From assembly GCF_002192455.1 (NCBI RefSeq), contig NZ_CP021744.1, forward strand, positions 310,001 to 374,000: a DNA stretch of 64,000 nt, in the 5' to 3' direction. Both the position numbers and the translations under genes were made by a program. Source of the DNA: Streptomyces albireticuli. Lineage in GTDB: Bacteria; Actinomycetota; Actinomycetes; Streptomycetales; Streptomycetaceae. The number at the start of each line of letters is the position of its first letter. The first letter of the stretch is position 1. The notes beneath the pieces are model-generated. The model worked only from the letters and a program-made list of their open reading frames with translations. It was not told the DNA's origin and ran no database searches. This document shows positions 7,710-16,529 of this stretch, in pieces.

Positions 7710-8930
7710 TCACTTGGTCTCGGACAGCTTGTGGCCGGGGTACACATGTCCCGGGCTCACGATGCGGGTGACCGCCTCGCCGAAGAGCGTGCTGGGCTCC
7801 TGGCCCTTGTGCAGGACGTCGGTGTTGAGGAGGACGACCATGGTCGCCCGCGCCTGGGGCAGGTAGACGGCCAGGCTCTCGTACCCGGGCAGCGAGCCGT
7901 TGTGGCCGATCCAGCCGTTGACGTCGAAGATCCCCAGACCGTAGCCGGCGCGGGGAATGCCCGTCGGCAGGGTCTTCAGGCGCTCGGCCTGGGTCGCGGG
8001 CTTCAGCAGGGTGCCGGTGGCGAGGGTGTGGGCCCAGCTGCGCAGGTCCCGCAGGTCGGAGATCATCGCTCCCGCCGCCCAGGCCCAGGAGGGGTTCCAG
8101 TGGGTCGCGTCCACGATCTTGCCGGAGGCCGACTGGCCGGTGTAGCCGTGGGGGCGCGGTGCGGGGAACTCCGCGCCGGTGGGGAAGAGCGTGCGGCGCA
8201 GACCGGCGGGCCTCAGGACGTCCTGCTCGATGACCTTGTGCAGGGGCCGGCCGGTGACCTTCTCCACCACCAGCCCGAGCAGGATCAGGTTGGTGTTGCA
8301 GTACTCGAACTTCGCCCCCGGCGCGAACCCCACCGGGTGTTTGAAGGAGTAGTCGAGCAATTGCCTCGGCGTGAACGGCCGTTCGGGGTGAGCGGTGAGC
8401 GCCTTGTCGAACGCCTCGTCCTCGCTGTAGTTGAAGAGCCCGCTGCGCATGCCCGCCAGTTGGCGCAGGGTGATGCGGTCCCCGTTCGGCACGCCGGTGA
8501 CGTACTTGCCGATGGCGTCGTCCAGGCCGACCTTCCTCCTGTCGACCAGCCGGAGGAGAGCGGTGACCGTGAACGTCTTGGTCTCGCTGCCGATGCGGAC
8601 GTTGAGATCAGGCCTCATCGGCCTGCCGGTCGCCTTGTCGGCCACGCCGAAGGCCCGCACGTAGCTTCCCTTGCCGGGAGCCCACAGCCCCACGATCACG
8701 CCCGGCACCTTCGCCTCACGCATGGTCCGGCGCACAGCCTTGTCCAGTTTCGCCGCGACGGCCGGGGTGAGCCGCGAGAAGTCCGTGTCACTGTCCGACG
8801 AGGCGGCGGGGACGGGCCGCACCGGGGCGGTGGCCCCGTACGCGGGGCCCGCGACGGCCGGGGCGACGAGTACACCGGCGGCGGCAGCGGCCACGCAGGC
8901 CTGGTACAACCGGGTGAGGGACGGCTTCAC
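7710..8930 (-). CDS. Secreted serine hydrolase, class C beta-lactamase / D-Ala-D-Ala carboxypeptidase family
   Basis: The 406-residue precursor has a Sec signal peptide (MKPSLTRLYQ then a hydrophobic Ala/Val core, cleavage near residue 32 after AYG or GATA). The fold motifs of penicillin-recognising enzymes are in order: SETK (SxxK, nucleophile Ser115 and Lys118), YCN (YxN, Tyr210) and HNG (HxG in place of KTG, 343-345). Length and motifs fit the class C-like carboxypeptidase/esterase group of Streptomyces, which acts outside the membrane on peptidoglycan peptides or esters. Beta-lactamase activity cannot be inferred. It starts at ATG 8930 and stands alone between two probable terminators. 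Confidence 0.88.
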   Translation of the reverse strand: MKPSLTRLYQACVAAAAAGVLVAPAVAGPAYGATAPVRPVPAASSDSDTDFSRLTPAVAAKLDKAVRRTMREAKVPGVIVGLWAPGKGSYVRAFGVADKATGRPMRPDLNVRIGSETKTFTVTALLRLVDRRKVGLDDAIGKYVTGVPNGDRITLRQLAGMRSGLFNYSEDEAFDKALTAHPERPFTPRQLLDYSFKHPVGFAPGAKFEYCNTNLILLGLVVEKVTGRPLHKVIEQDVLRPAGLRRTLFPTGAEFPAPRPHGYTGQSASGKIVDATHWNPSWAWAAGAMISDLRDLRSWAHTLATGTLLKPATQAERLKTLPTGIPRAGYGLGIFDVNGWIGHNGSLPGYESLAVYLPQARATMVVLLNTDVLHKGQEPSTLFGEAVTRIVSPGHVYPGHKLSETK

Positions 8931-9569
8931 CGCATGCGCTCCTGTCGTCCGAGGACCAAGGCAACGGCATCAGCGTAGGTCTGCGCCCCTGGGGTCGCGA
9001 GACGAGTCGTCCGGCGGTGCCCGCCCGGTTCCGCGCAGGTCGGCGGGGCATCCGACGGTCTGTCCTTCTCCCTCCCCGGCAGGTACGCGATGGGCGCGTT
9101 GCGGCATTCGTATGAAAGGGCGGTCCTCCCCCGGGCGGCCGCGTGGAGGACCCGGCCGGGGCCTTCAATCGATATGCGGTAGCGGCCCGCTCCGGCAAGG
9201 GGATGCACACCAGCACGTCATCGGCCGAACCATCCTCCTCGCGGCGGTGGCACGCACGCCGTACCCGGGTGGCATGTCCCGGTCCACGAGGACGTCGCCG
9301 AGCATGCACTCCTCGGCGAAGGTCTCGTACTGCGGCAAGCTCTTCTCTGCCCGCGGGCAGCACAGGGCTTGCACGAACACGATCCGGTCGGCCGACCGGC
9401 TGCCTCGCTGAGAACGAACAAGCGCTCTGCCCTCCCCATGGTGAAGGGGAGAGCAGAGCGCCGGGCGCGCCTGCTGCTCGTCGAACACCGAGCGCATCCG
9501 CGGGGCCAGGGTGGCGTGCCCGCCGTCCCCGGGCCAGGACATCGAGGGCCGTTCCCGCCCTCGCGCGGA
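8931..9569. other. Gene-poor stretch, possible decayed coding sequence
   Basis: No convincing gene is found. On the minus strand between about 9170 and 9420 codon-like composition is seen in two frames. One frame reads ...QYETFAEECMLGDVLVDRD and then passes into a neighbouring frame reading GSADDVLVCIPLP. This would fit a frameshifted, decayed gene of unrecognised family. A terminator-like hairpin lies at 9422-9461. Confidence 0.3.
9422..9461. terminator. Hairpin with 9-bp plus 6-bp arms
   Basis: GCGCTCTGC then CTCCCC are repeated in inverted order as GGGGAG then GCAGAGCGC, with one mismatch and a short loop. It lies downstream of the small secreted protein gene (minus strand) and probably terminates it. 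Confidence 0.55.
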
Positions 9570-9764
9570 TCAAGGAGCCAGGCAGGAAACGCCGGGAAGC
9601 TCGCTCGGGACCGCGATGCTGGCCGGGTCGACCAGACCCGTGACGTCCTCGACGACACAGGTGACGGTTGCCACCGGGTCCGGCACGGCGTTGGCCGGCG
9701 TGGCGAGGAAACCGAGGAGCACGAGGCCCCCGAGAGTTGCCGCTACTGCGGAGATACGGTGCAT
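9570..9764 (-). CDS. Small secreted protein, 64 residues
   Basis: The start is ATG 9764 with the strong ribosome site AAGGGGG. The protein has a signal peptide (MHRISAVAATLGGLVLLGFL, cleavage after PANA near residue 28) leaving a mature peptide of about 36 residues. That peptide contains two Cys (TVTCVVEDVTGL...GVSCL), which probably form one disulfide. The ending PSELPGVSC resembles other very small exported Streptomyces proteins, but I do not know a function. It is too short to be a chaplin and lacks the chaplin GN-x-GN pattern. Confidence 0.65.
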   Translation of the reverse strand: MHRISAVAATLGGLVLLGFLATPANAVPDPVATVTCVVEDVTGLVDPASIAVPSELPGVSCLAP

Positions 9765-9884
9765 GAACGCCCCCTTGAAGTGCACTGCATGTCGCCGCAG
9801 GGCTTCCCACGAGGCCTGGCGGACATGCCGTACGTCACTCGTTCGTGCGACCCCGGTGTCGCACGGCATGACCGACCGCCGGGC

Positions 9885-10508
9885 TCAGTCGTGGTCGAAC
9901 AGAGGGCGCCGGCCCGCACTGCGCCGTACGAATCCGCGGCGGCCGGCGAGCAGCGTGATGCCGGTCCATCCGATGACGCCCATGACGAGCAGGTCGAACT
10001 CCGAGTCCGGGTCGACGCCGGAGGCCGCTTCCAGCGGGACGACGCCCTTCGGGTCGCTGATGACCTCGACGCGGTCACCCACCTTCCACTCGGGGAAGGC
10101 TCCGTCGTGGTTGAGCGTCTCCTTGAGCTCGCCCGAGCGGCCGGTGAGAGTGAAGCGGTGGTCCGACCGGCCGGCTTCGGCGCTGTCGTCGGTGATGAGG
10201 ACGCTCTCACGGACGCCTCTGTTGTCGAGCGCGGCCTCGGGTGCGTACTGGACCGAGCCCACGAGCACGCACAGCGCCGGTACGAACGAGAGGGCGGCCA
10301 GCCACCACGCGCAGTGGAGGAAGCGCAGGACGATCGCGAGGACGAAGCACCCGAGCACGCCGGTGGAGATCGGTATCCAGTCCATGCCGAGGGTGAGGTA
10401 CGCGAGGCCGGTATTGGCCGCGGCGATGATCCAGCCGAGCAGCACCACGGCGAGCGTGAACATGAGGTACAGCCCCCGGTCCACGGTCCCGTCCTGTGGT
10501 TTTTTCAT
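9885..10508 (-). CDS. Four-TM membrane protein with extracytoplasmic domain (DUF3592-like)
   Basis: The 207-residue protein starts at ATG 10508 with a weak GAAGTG ribosome site. Three hydrophobic segments lie in residues 12-95, followed by a soluble domain (about 95-165) and a fourth hydrophobic segment (about 168-188). The soluble domain contains FPEWKVGDRVEVISDPKG, a small beta domain pattern seen in DUF3592-type Streptomyces membrane proteins, where a VGDxVxVxYDPxxP turn is typical. Function is unknown. It is transcribed toward the small secreted protein gene, 120 bases away. Confidence 0.65.
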   Translation of the reverse strand: MKKPQDGTVDRGLYLMFTLAVVLLGWIIAAANTGLAYLTLGMDWIPISTGVLGCFVLAIVLRFLHCAWWLAALSFVPALCVLVGSVQYAPEAALDNRGVRESVLITDDSAEAGRSDHRFTLTGRSGELKETLNHDGAFPEWKVGDRVEVISDPKGVVPLEAASGVDPDSEFDLLVMGVIGWTGITLLAGRRGFVRRSAGRRPLFDHD

Positions 10509-10880
10509 GTTCACTTCAGTCACCACAGGAGCATACGCAGCCGTACCGCAGGGATCTCCGCAGGTCCATCGGGTCTCATGCTGCCGGGGAGTCCCCGTGC
10601 GCCGGTGCCCGGAACTACGCCCGGTCCACCGGCACACGGGGTTCGTGCACCCAAACACGACAACGACACAACACCGGGGGACGTCACGCCTGTCTTGTGA
10701 CCGGACGGGGGTGGCCGCCGGCCCGGCCGTGTCACAGGAGGCCGAAAGGGGCCGGGCCTTCCTTGGTTCGGCCGACGGCCTGTTCAGGAACTCCGAAGGC
10801 ATCGGTCAGCGAGCCCACGTGTTCGGACAGCCGCGCAGGAAGGGCTCCGCGGCGCGCTGCGATCGGAGATCCTCTTCGAC
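10509..10880. other. Intergenic stretch without recognised gene
   Basis: This 372-bp stretch separates the membrane protein gene from the hydrolase remnant. I see no gene, no repeat of note and no clear promoter. Confidence 0.4.
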
Positions 10881-11479
10881 ATGGAGATTCACGGCAGTTG
10901 CAGCGACCGGTTCGGCGCCGTGCGGGAGGCGTTCGCCGATTCCCTGCGCGACGGGGCGGACGTCGGCGCCTCGGTGGCGATCCGCCTCGACGGCGAACCC
11001 GCACCCGCCGCCAATCGCGCGTGACCATCCCGGTCGGCGCCTACGTCACCGCCCAGGACACCTGGAGCACCCGCTGGCGCCGGGCCGAGATACCCGCCGC
11101 GGCAGGCTACGGAAACGCGCGGTCCGTAGCCGCCGTCCAGTCCGTACTCGCCGACGGAGGCAGGACGCCCTCCGCACGTCTCCTCTCCGAAGCCACCTGC
11201 CGCGCGGCGCTCGACGAGCAGTCCCACGGCACCGACCTCGTCCTCGGGATCCCCGTACGCTTCGGAACCGGCTACGCCCTGGCCTCCGACGACGCACCGG
11301 TCGACACGCCCAGCCCACATACCTGCTACTGGGGCGGAAGGGGCGGATCACTGATCGTCAACGACCTCGACGCACGCATGACCGTCTCCTACGTGATGAA
11401 CCAGATGACCCACCTCGGCCTCACCGACCCCCGCGGCCGAAAACTGCTGCGAGCCGCTTACGAGGCCCTGCGAGGCTGA
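10881..11479 (+). pseudogene. Serine hydrolase (class C beta-lactamase family) with large internal deletion
   Basis: ATG 10881 opens a 47-codon frame (MEIHGSCSDRFGAVREAF and on to ASVAIRLDGEP) that matches the N-terminus of cytoplasmic beta-lactamase-fold hydrolases. It ends in TGA at 11022-11024. Immediately afterwards another frame reads the C-terminal part of the same family (AAGYGNARSVAAVQSVLADGG, SHGTDLVLGIPVRFGTGYAL, CYWGGRGGS, DARMTVSYVMN) and stops at 11479. Family members are about 380-400 residues. Here the middle, including the SxxK nucleophile and YxN, is missing and the two ends are out of frame, so the product is inactive. Confidence 0.8.
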
Positions 11480-11879
11480 CCGCCAGGCTTCCCGGCAAGG
11501 TGGTGGGCGAGCGGCGGCTGTGGCGATTCCTGGCTGGGCCGATGCGCCGATCCCGTCGGTGTCGGCTGGGCATCGGAGCGTCGCGCCCAGGCAGGACGGT
11601 CCCCACCGTGACCACGTCCCCCTTCGCCCAGAACAGAAGTGCCAGCCTCACAAAGCCTCCCCCGTACAGCCGATTCCCGGTAACGTCAGGCACAGCAGGC
11701 CGAGCCCTGGATGACCCGCGTTCCGTCCCCTCCGACCGGGCGGACGCGATGCCAGGGCGGCCGGTCCGGCCGCCCTCTGCGGCGTCTGTTCGAAACGGCA
11801 CCGGGCAGCGGTGACGGTGCGGGCGGTGCTCTTCGTCGGGCGGCGAAATCCCGGGATTCGGATCAAGGAGCACAAGCGG
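11480..11879. other. Intergenic stretch with one hairpin
   Basis: No gene is seen between the hydrolase remnant and the I36-type gene. A perfect inverted repeat AGGGCGGCC/GGCCGCCCT with a 5-base loop lies at 11754-11776 and may be a terminator. Confidence 0.4.
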
Positions 11880-12287
11880 ATGAGGAACACGAAGCGTGCC
11901 CTTCTCATGCTCGCGGCGGCCGCGGCCGCCGTCGTACTGCCGGTCTCCACGGCCCATGCGGCCGACGGATACGACCGGTGCCCTGACGGCTATTACTGCA
12001 TGTTCTCGGGACTCGACGGCACCGGCGACATGGTCATGCTGAGGGCGAGCACGCCGGACCTCATCCCACTCGGCATGAACGACCGGGCCAAGTCCGACTG
12101 GAACCGGACCTCTTCGACCATCCACCTCTGGTCCGAAGTGAACTACTCCGGCTGTACGGCCGTCACTTCCGCCGGCCCGGCGGGCAAGGGCAATTTCTTC
12201 CCCACCTACCGGGACTTCTTCAGCTCGGTGCAGTTCGACGGGCCGGGCGGCAGGAGCTGTGGCACACCGCCTGACGAAGGTCGCTGA
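11880..12287 (+). CDS. Secreted peptidase inhibitor family I36 protein
   Basis: The start ATG 11880 has an AAGGAG ribosome site nine bases upstream. The 135-residue precursor has a signal peptide ending at AHA (residue 27). The mature part begins with DRCPDGYYCMFSGLDGTG, the C-x5-C beta-gamma-crystallin-like opening of I36 proteins such as SMI of Streptomyces nigrescens. It continues through SSTIHLWSEVNYSGC, where other members have a W/N-rich strand. Four Cys in the mature chain suggest two disulfides. Inhibition of secreted metalloproteases is the family role; the target here is unknown. It overlaps the out-of-frame extension of the next gene but not its likely start. Confidence 0.8.
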   Translation: MRNTKRALLMLAAAAAAVVLPVSTAHAADGYDRCPDGYYCMFSGLDGTGDMVMLRASTPDLIPLGMNDRAKSDWNRTSSTIHLWSEVNYSGCTAVTSAGPAGKGNFFPTYRDFFSSVQFDGPGGRSCGTPPDEGR

Positions 12288-12399
12288 CACCGCCCGGCCG
12301 GCCCCGCTGCGGGCTTGTTCCAGCGGGCTGCCGACTTCAGGTCGGCAGCCCGCCGCGGTGACGGCCCGCGGCGACAGGGAGCGCCGGAACCGGCAGTAT

Positions 12400-12927
12400 G
12401 TGCGAGTGGACAAGGTGACCATAAGCGAAGAAGACCGCCGCCGCCTCGGGGCCTGGGCCGCCGACTGCGCCGAGCGGGCGCTGCCGCTGTTCGAGGCGAA
12501 GGCCCCCTCCGACACGCGCCCTCGCGAGGCCGTCGAGGGCATACGCTCCTACGCGCGCGAGGAGATGCGGAAGGGGCCGCTGCGCTCCCTCGCCCTCGCG
12601 GCCCTCGCCGCCGCGCGGGAGGTCGGCGATCCGGCCGCGACGGCAGCCGCCCGCGCCGCGGGCTACTCGGCGGCCGCCCCTTACATCCACCCGCTGGCCA
12701 CACCTCACCAAGCGAAGCACGCCCTCGGACCCGCGATGTACGCGGCGCGCGCCGGCGAACTCGCGGCGGGCGACGACGCCGGCGTCGGTGACGAGGAGAT
12801 CCGGTGGGCGATCGAGCACGCACCGGAAGCGGTCCGCGCGATCATGCGGCAGATGCCGCCGCACAGCCCTGGCCGCACCCGGTTCGACGTGCTCCGTCAC
12901 CAGCTCGACTCGGCCCTCCGCCGCTGA
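12400..12927 (+). CDS. Helical Imm-5-like (putative immunity) protein
   Basis: The protein has about 175 residues from GTG 12400; GTG 12406 is equally possible. The pattern CAERALPLFEAKAPSDTRPREAVEGI, continuing into repeated Ala-rich helices (ALAALAAAREVGDPAA, ARAAGYSAAAPY, AKHALGPAMYAARAGE), matches the all-helical family annotated as putative immunity protein or Imm-5-like in actinobacteria. A toxin gene is not next to it, so a role as an antitoxin-type immunity protein is only a family-name inference. The frame extends upstream to 12259, but that part has no coding character. No signal peptide is present. Confidence 0.6.
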   Translation: MRVDKVTISEEDRRRLGAWAADCAERALPLFEAKAPSDTRPREAVEGIRSYAREEMRKGPLRSLALAALAAAREVGDPAATAAARAAGYSAAAPYIHPLATPHQAKHALGPAMYAARAGELAAGDDAGVGDEEIRWAIEHAPEAVRAIMRQMPPHSPGRTRFDVLRHQLDSALRR

Positions 12928-13021
12928 CCGGCAGCGTGCCGCGCGGGGCCGCGGATGCCCTGCCGGGCCCGGCAGGCGAGAACGTACGGGAAGCCGCGGG
13001 CACGCCGTGGCCCCCGCCCGC

Positions 13022-14068
13022 TCATCGGACGTGCCGGTTCCCCTCGCCGGACTGTGCGAGGAGGCGCCGGAGCCAGCGGGTACGGGCCTCGCGTGCGTCC
13101 TGGCTGAGGGCGGCCTTCGGGGCCAGGCCGTCGAAGCCGTGGTAGCCGCCCGGCCATACGTGCAGTTCGGCCTGGCCGCCGGCCTGCCAGATGGCGTTCG
13201 CGTAGGCCACGTCCTCGTCCCGGAACATCTCGGCCGACCCGACGTCGATGAAGGTCGGAGGAAGGCCGGAGAGGTCGGTGGCACGGGCGGGGGCCGCGTA
13301 GGGCGGCAGGTCCGCGGCACCGTAGCGCTCCCCCAGCAGGGCCTTCCATACGGTCACGTCGGAGGTGCGGTCCCAGATGCCGAGGCCCGACATCTGGTGG
13401 CTGGAGAAGGTGCCGCCGCGGTCGTCGAGCATCGGGCACAGCAGCAGTTGCCCCAGCGGCCGGGGGCCGCCGCGGTCGCGGTTCAGCAGGGTGAGGGCCG
13501 CGGCGAGCCCGCCTCCGGCGCTCTTGCCTCCGATGATGACGCGGTCCGCGTCGATGTCCAGCTCGGCCGCGTGTCCGGCCGCCCAGACGAGTCCGGCGTA
13601 GCAGTCCTCCAGCGGTCCCGGGTACCGCGTCTCCGGCGCCAGCCGGTACTCGACCGAGAGGACAGCCAGCCCCAGCGGGAGGGCCCACTCGCGAAGGATG
13701 CGCGGGAGCACGGACCAGGCGTTGCCCATGACCATGGCGCCTCCGTGCATGTAGTACAGGAGAGGCAGCGGGCCGGTGAGCCCGGCCGGGCGTGCGCTGA
13801 CGAGCGTGACGTCCGGTCCGTCCGGCGGGCCCGGCACACGGAGCTCCGTCACCTCGAAACGTCCGTCGGCGCGCAGTTCCTCGGCCGTCGGCCTGGGCCG
13901 GGACGCGGCGTCCCGCTCCCGCCGCGCCTCCAGGTTGTCCGGGGTGAGCGACTCCCGCGACTCCCTGCTGATGGCCGCGAGCGCGGGCTCCAGTTCGGGA
14001 TCGAAAGGGGGCGCCGCATACGGCGCCTGGACGCGACCGGGCTCCGACGGGACGCTGCCGACGCTCAT
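13022..14068 (-). CDS. Alpha/beta hydrolase, hormone-sensitive-lipase family esterase
   Basis: The 348-residue protein starts at ATG 14068 behind a GGGGGG stretch. It has the HSL/bacterial lipase family IV signature. The oxyanion motif HGGAMVMG is at 108-115, the nucleophile elbow GGKSAGGG with Ser183 at 180-187, and the acid and histidine probably Asp284 (MFRDED) and His310 (GGYHGFD). The usual G-D-S-A-G-G elbow is G-K-S-A-G-G here, the form typical of the steroid/prenylated-ester subgroup. It should hydrolyse short-chain or bulky esters in the cytoplasm. No signal peptide is seen. The neighbours do not define a pathway. Confidence 0.85.
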   Translation of the reverse strand: MSVGSVPSEPGRVQAPYAAPPFDPELEPALAAISRESRESLTPDNLEARRERDAASRPRPTAEELRADGRFEVTELRVPGPPDGPDVTLVSARPAGLTGPLPLLYYMHGGAMVMGNAWSVLPRILREWALPLGLAVLSVEYRLAPETRYPGPLEDCYAGLVWAAGHAAELDIDADRVIIGGKSAGGGLAAALTLLNRDRGGPRPLGQLLLCPMLDDRGGTFSSHQMSGLGIWDRTSDVTVWKALLGERYGAADLPPYAAPARATDLSGLPPTFIDVGSAEMFRDEDVAYANAIWQAGGQAELHVWPGGYHGFDGLAPKAALSQDAREARTRWLRRLLAQSGEGNRHVR

Positions 14069-14279
14069 GACGCACCCCCCGCCCGGCCGGCGAGGTTCCG
14101 CCGGGCACCCCGGCGGAAAACACTCGATCGCACATTTGCGCACTCGAAGAACTCTTGCCTGAGACCCATACGGCGTAGCCAACCACACCGCCGGACGGCA
14201 CCGCTGACTGGTCCTCAGACCAAGGGTGCCGGGTGCCCGGTGCCCGTCACTGTGCTTCCGGAAATGACCGCAGGGCCGG

Positions 14280-14828
14280 TCACCGCTTCCTGTAGGCGAG
14301 GCGCAGGTTCTGGAACCCGCGGTGGGCACGGACCGGTACGAGTCCTTCGCCCCGGGCCCGTAGGGCCGTGAGGGCGGACGTGCGGCGGCGACGGGGCATC
14401 AGGGGCCGCCACAGGAACAGCACGAGCTGTCCTCCCGGGCGCAGGACGCGCTCGGCTTCCGCCAGGGCCGCGCGCTGGTCGGGCATCTCCTCCAGGCTGT
14501 AGCTGTACAGCAGGGCGTCGAGGCTGGCGGACGCGAAGGGCAGGGCGAGGCCGTCCCCGGCGACGTGGACGGTCGTGGCGCCCGGTCCCGTACCGCGTCG
14601 GGCGCGGGGGTCGTGGGCGGCGGGGTCCAGGGCGACGAGGAGGCTGCCGGGGCCGAGGTGGGCGGCGAGGGCGGAGGTGTAGAAGCCTCCTCCGCTGCCG
14701 ATCTCGGCGCAGCGCGTGCCGGGGGCCGGGGTGATCCAGCGGACGTCGTGGGACGGGCTGTCTCCCAGGGCGGCCCTGATGAGGCGGTGGCTGATGAAGG
14801 CGTAGCAGAAGGCGGGGGTCCTGGGCAT
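14280..14828 (-). CDS. Class I SAM-dependent methyltransferase
   Basis: This 182-residue protein starts at ATG 14828 behind GGGGGAGAG. It has a compact Rossmann methyltransferase fold. Motif I is CAEIGSGGGFYTSALA (SAM-binding Gly-rich loop), an acidic residue follows in VALDP, LPFASASLDALLYSYSLEEM is motif II/post-I, and AERVLRPGGQLVLFLW is motif III. The size and motif order fit the UbiE/Methyltransf_11 group. The N-terminal AFISHRLIRAALGDSPSHD resembles lipid or quinone methyltransferases. The substrate is not predictable from context. Confidence 0.8.
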   Translation of the reverse strand: MPRTPAFCYAFISHRLIRAALGDSPSHDVRWITPAPGTRCAEIGSGGGFYTSALAAHLGPGSLLVALDPAAHDPRARRGTGPGATTVHVAGDGLALPFASASLDALLYSYSLEEMPDQRAALAEAERVLRPGGQLVLFLWRPLMPRRRRTSALTALRARGEGLVPVRAHRGFQNLRLAYRKR

Positions 14829-15084
14829 GGAGCATCTCTCCCCCGCGCCGCCGTCCGGCGAACGATGATCAGGCGAATGCGCGCAGCCGTCCGCCGAGGG
14901 CGTGGTGGGCGTACCACCCGGCCGGCCGCCGGGGAGGGCCCCGGGGGCCCGCCTCGCCGATGAGGCGGCGGAATCGACGGGCGCCCGGGAACGGCGGAGC
15001 ACCGGCGGGAGCCACGCGGTGCCACCCCTCCCACCATGACGGAACGCACGCGGGTACGCCCCTCTCGGCTTCCCCCGACAGGTT

Positions 15085-15132
15085 CCGGGCGTGTGGACGG
15101 GCCGCCCCATGGGGCCCGTCCACACGCCCCGG
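15085..15132. terminator. Strong GC hairpin downstream of secreted phosphodiesterase gene
   Basis: GGGCGTGTGGACGGGCC is followed after about nine bases by its complement GGCCCGTCCACACGCC. It lies just past the stop at 15147 of the minus-strand phosphodiesterase gene. Confidence 0.7.
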
Positions 15133-15146
15133 GGTGAGGCGTCGGG

Positions 15147-16199
15147 TCAGCGTGCGACGGTCACGCGGGAGACGAGGGGCTGGTGGTCGGAGGGGATCTC
15201 GGCCAGCGGGTCCCCTCCCTTGTGGAGGCCCGCGTAGCTCACGACGCGCCCGTCCGTGAAGGTGGGGGCGGGGCCGGTGCCGTTGATGTAGCCGATGTAG
15301 TCGAGGCGGTTGCGGTACTTGGCGTAGCTGCCCTTGGCGTCGTCGCGGAGCTTGGCGCGGGCGTTGCCGACCATGTCGTAGGTGTGCTGGGTGATGTGCT
15401 GCGGAGAGAGCTTCCCGCCGAGTGCCCCGTCGGCCTCGGCCACGTCGGCGCTGACCGCTCCGGTGGGCGCGCGGCCGTCGCGGGGGTCGGTCGCGTGGTA
15501 CTCGACGTTGAGGTCGCCCGCGACGATCACGGGGCGGCCGCCGGACTTCTCCGTGGCCCAGGAGCGCAGTTCCCGCAGTTGCCGGAGGCGGACCTTGCGG
15601 GTGTTCTCGATGGGGCTGCCCGACTCCTCGTCCGCCTGGAGGTGGGTGCCCGCGACCCAGACGGGGGCGCCGTCCACCGAGAGGCGTACGAGCGCCGCGC
15701 CCTTGTTGGACTTGTAGTCGCTGGTCTTTCTGTCGCTGTCGCTGTAGACGAGCTGGTGGGATTCGAGGATGGGGTACTTGCTGAGAACGGTCACGCCGCC
15801 GTTGACGACGATCGGGGAGTTGCTGCAATTGCCCGCGTAACTGGTCCAGTTGCCCTTCCCGCCGCAGTGCTCGCCGACGAGCGAGCTCTGGTGCGGGTAG
15901 GCCTTCCGGAGGTCCGTGCGCATGGCCTGGGCGTACTTGTTGAACGCCTCGTCCAGCACGACGACGTCGGGGTTCTCCCGCCGGATGACCTCGGCGGCCA
16001 CGGTCGCGCGTTCGGTGCGGCGGTCGCTGCCCCAGGTGCGGGCGATCTCCGTGATGGAGGGGAGCTGCTCGACGTTGAAGGCCATCACGCTGATGGCCGG
16101 TGCCTTCTCGGCGGCCACGGCCGTGCCGGTGGGAAGGGGTGACAGGATCAGCGCGGCGCCGGCGGCGGCGAGTGCTGTGCGGGGGGTCTTGGCGGTCAC
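15147..16199 (-). CDS. Secreted endonuclease/exonuclease/phosphatase-family phosphodiesterase (sphingomyelinase C-like)
   Basis: The GTG at 16199 has GGAG seven bases upstream and begins a 350-residue precursor with a signal peptide (cleavage after AVAA near residue 30). The mature enzyme has the DNase I-like fold motifs. VMAFNVEQLP provides the metal-binding Asn, VVLDEAFN the Glu, VWVAGTHLQ the catalytic His, VIVAGDLNVEY the Asp-x-Asn, and PSDHQPLVSR the C-terminal Asp-His. These, with the THLQADEESG region, match bacterial sphingomyelin phosphodiesterases. The substrate may be a sphingolipid or another phosphodiester. An in-frame ATG at 16262 is less likely as the start because it precedes the signal peptide by 21 residues. 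Confidence 0.85.
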   Translation of the reverse strand: MTAKTPRTALAAAGAALILSPLPTGTAVAAEKAPAISVMAFNVEQLPSITEIARTWGSDRRTERATVAAEVIRRENPDVVVLDEAFNKYAQAMRTDLRKAYPHQSSLVGEHCGGKGNWTSYAGNCSNSPIVVNGGVTVLSKYPILESHQLVYSDSDRKTSDYKSNKGAALVRLSVDGAPVWVAGTHLQADEESGSPIENTRKVRLRQLRELRSWATEKSGGRPVIVAGDLNVEYHATDPRDGRAPTGAVSADVAEADGALGGKLSPQHITQHTYDMVGNARAKLRDDAKGSYAKYRNRLDYIGYINGTGPAPTFTDGRVVSYAGLHKGGDPLAEIPSDHQPLVSRVTVAR

Positions 16200-16477
16200 A
16201 CGGTCTCCGATCTCCGGTGGTGGAGACTCGGCGGCAGCACAGCGCGCACGGAACCACGCCACGGTTTCCCGGGCTTCCGGGCCGCTGCGTGACGATCGAG
16301 CCCTTGCTCAGTCTTCATAGCTGACGGGACCTCAGGCAGAGAGCCTTTGGTCCTTTGCTGAATGAAAGGCTCCACTATGACATGGAGGCGAGGAAGGGCT
16401 GCGCGGCTGGTCAGGGCGCCAGGCCGGAACAGTCAGGCTCCAGACGGATGGTGACGGATCGTTCACAGTGAAGAACA
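16200..16477. other. Intergenic stretch upstream of secreted phosphodiesterase gene
   Basis: Together with the hairpin that follows, this forms a 330-bp gap. It should hold the promoter of the phosphodiesterase gene (minus strand). I see no reliable -10/-35 pair and no gene. Confidence 0.35.
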
Positions 16478-16516
16478 GCGGGGTAGGTCAGGGCGTATCA
16501 CCCTGACCTACCCCGC
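16478..16516. terminator. Perfect 16-bp-arm hairpin
   Basis: GCGGGGTAGGTCAGGG and its exact reverse complement flank a 7-base loop. It lies 13 bases beyond the stop of the minus-strand secreted protein gene. Confidence 0.75.
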
Positions 16517-16529
16517 CGCCCGGACCGTT

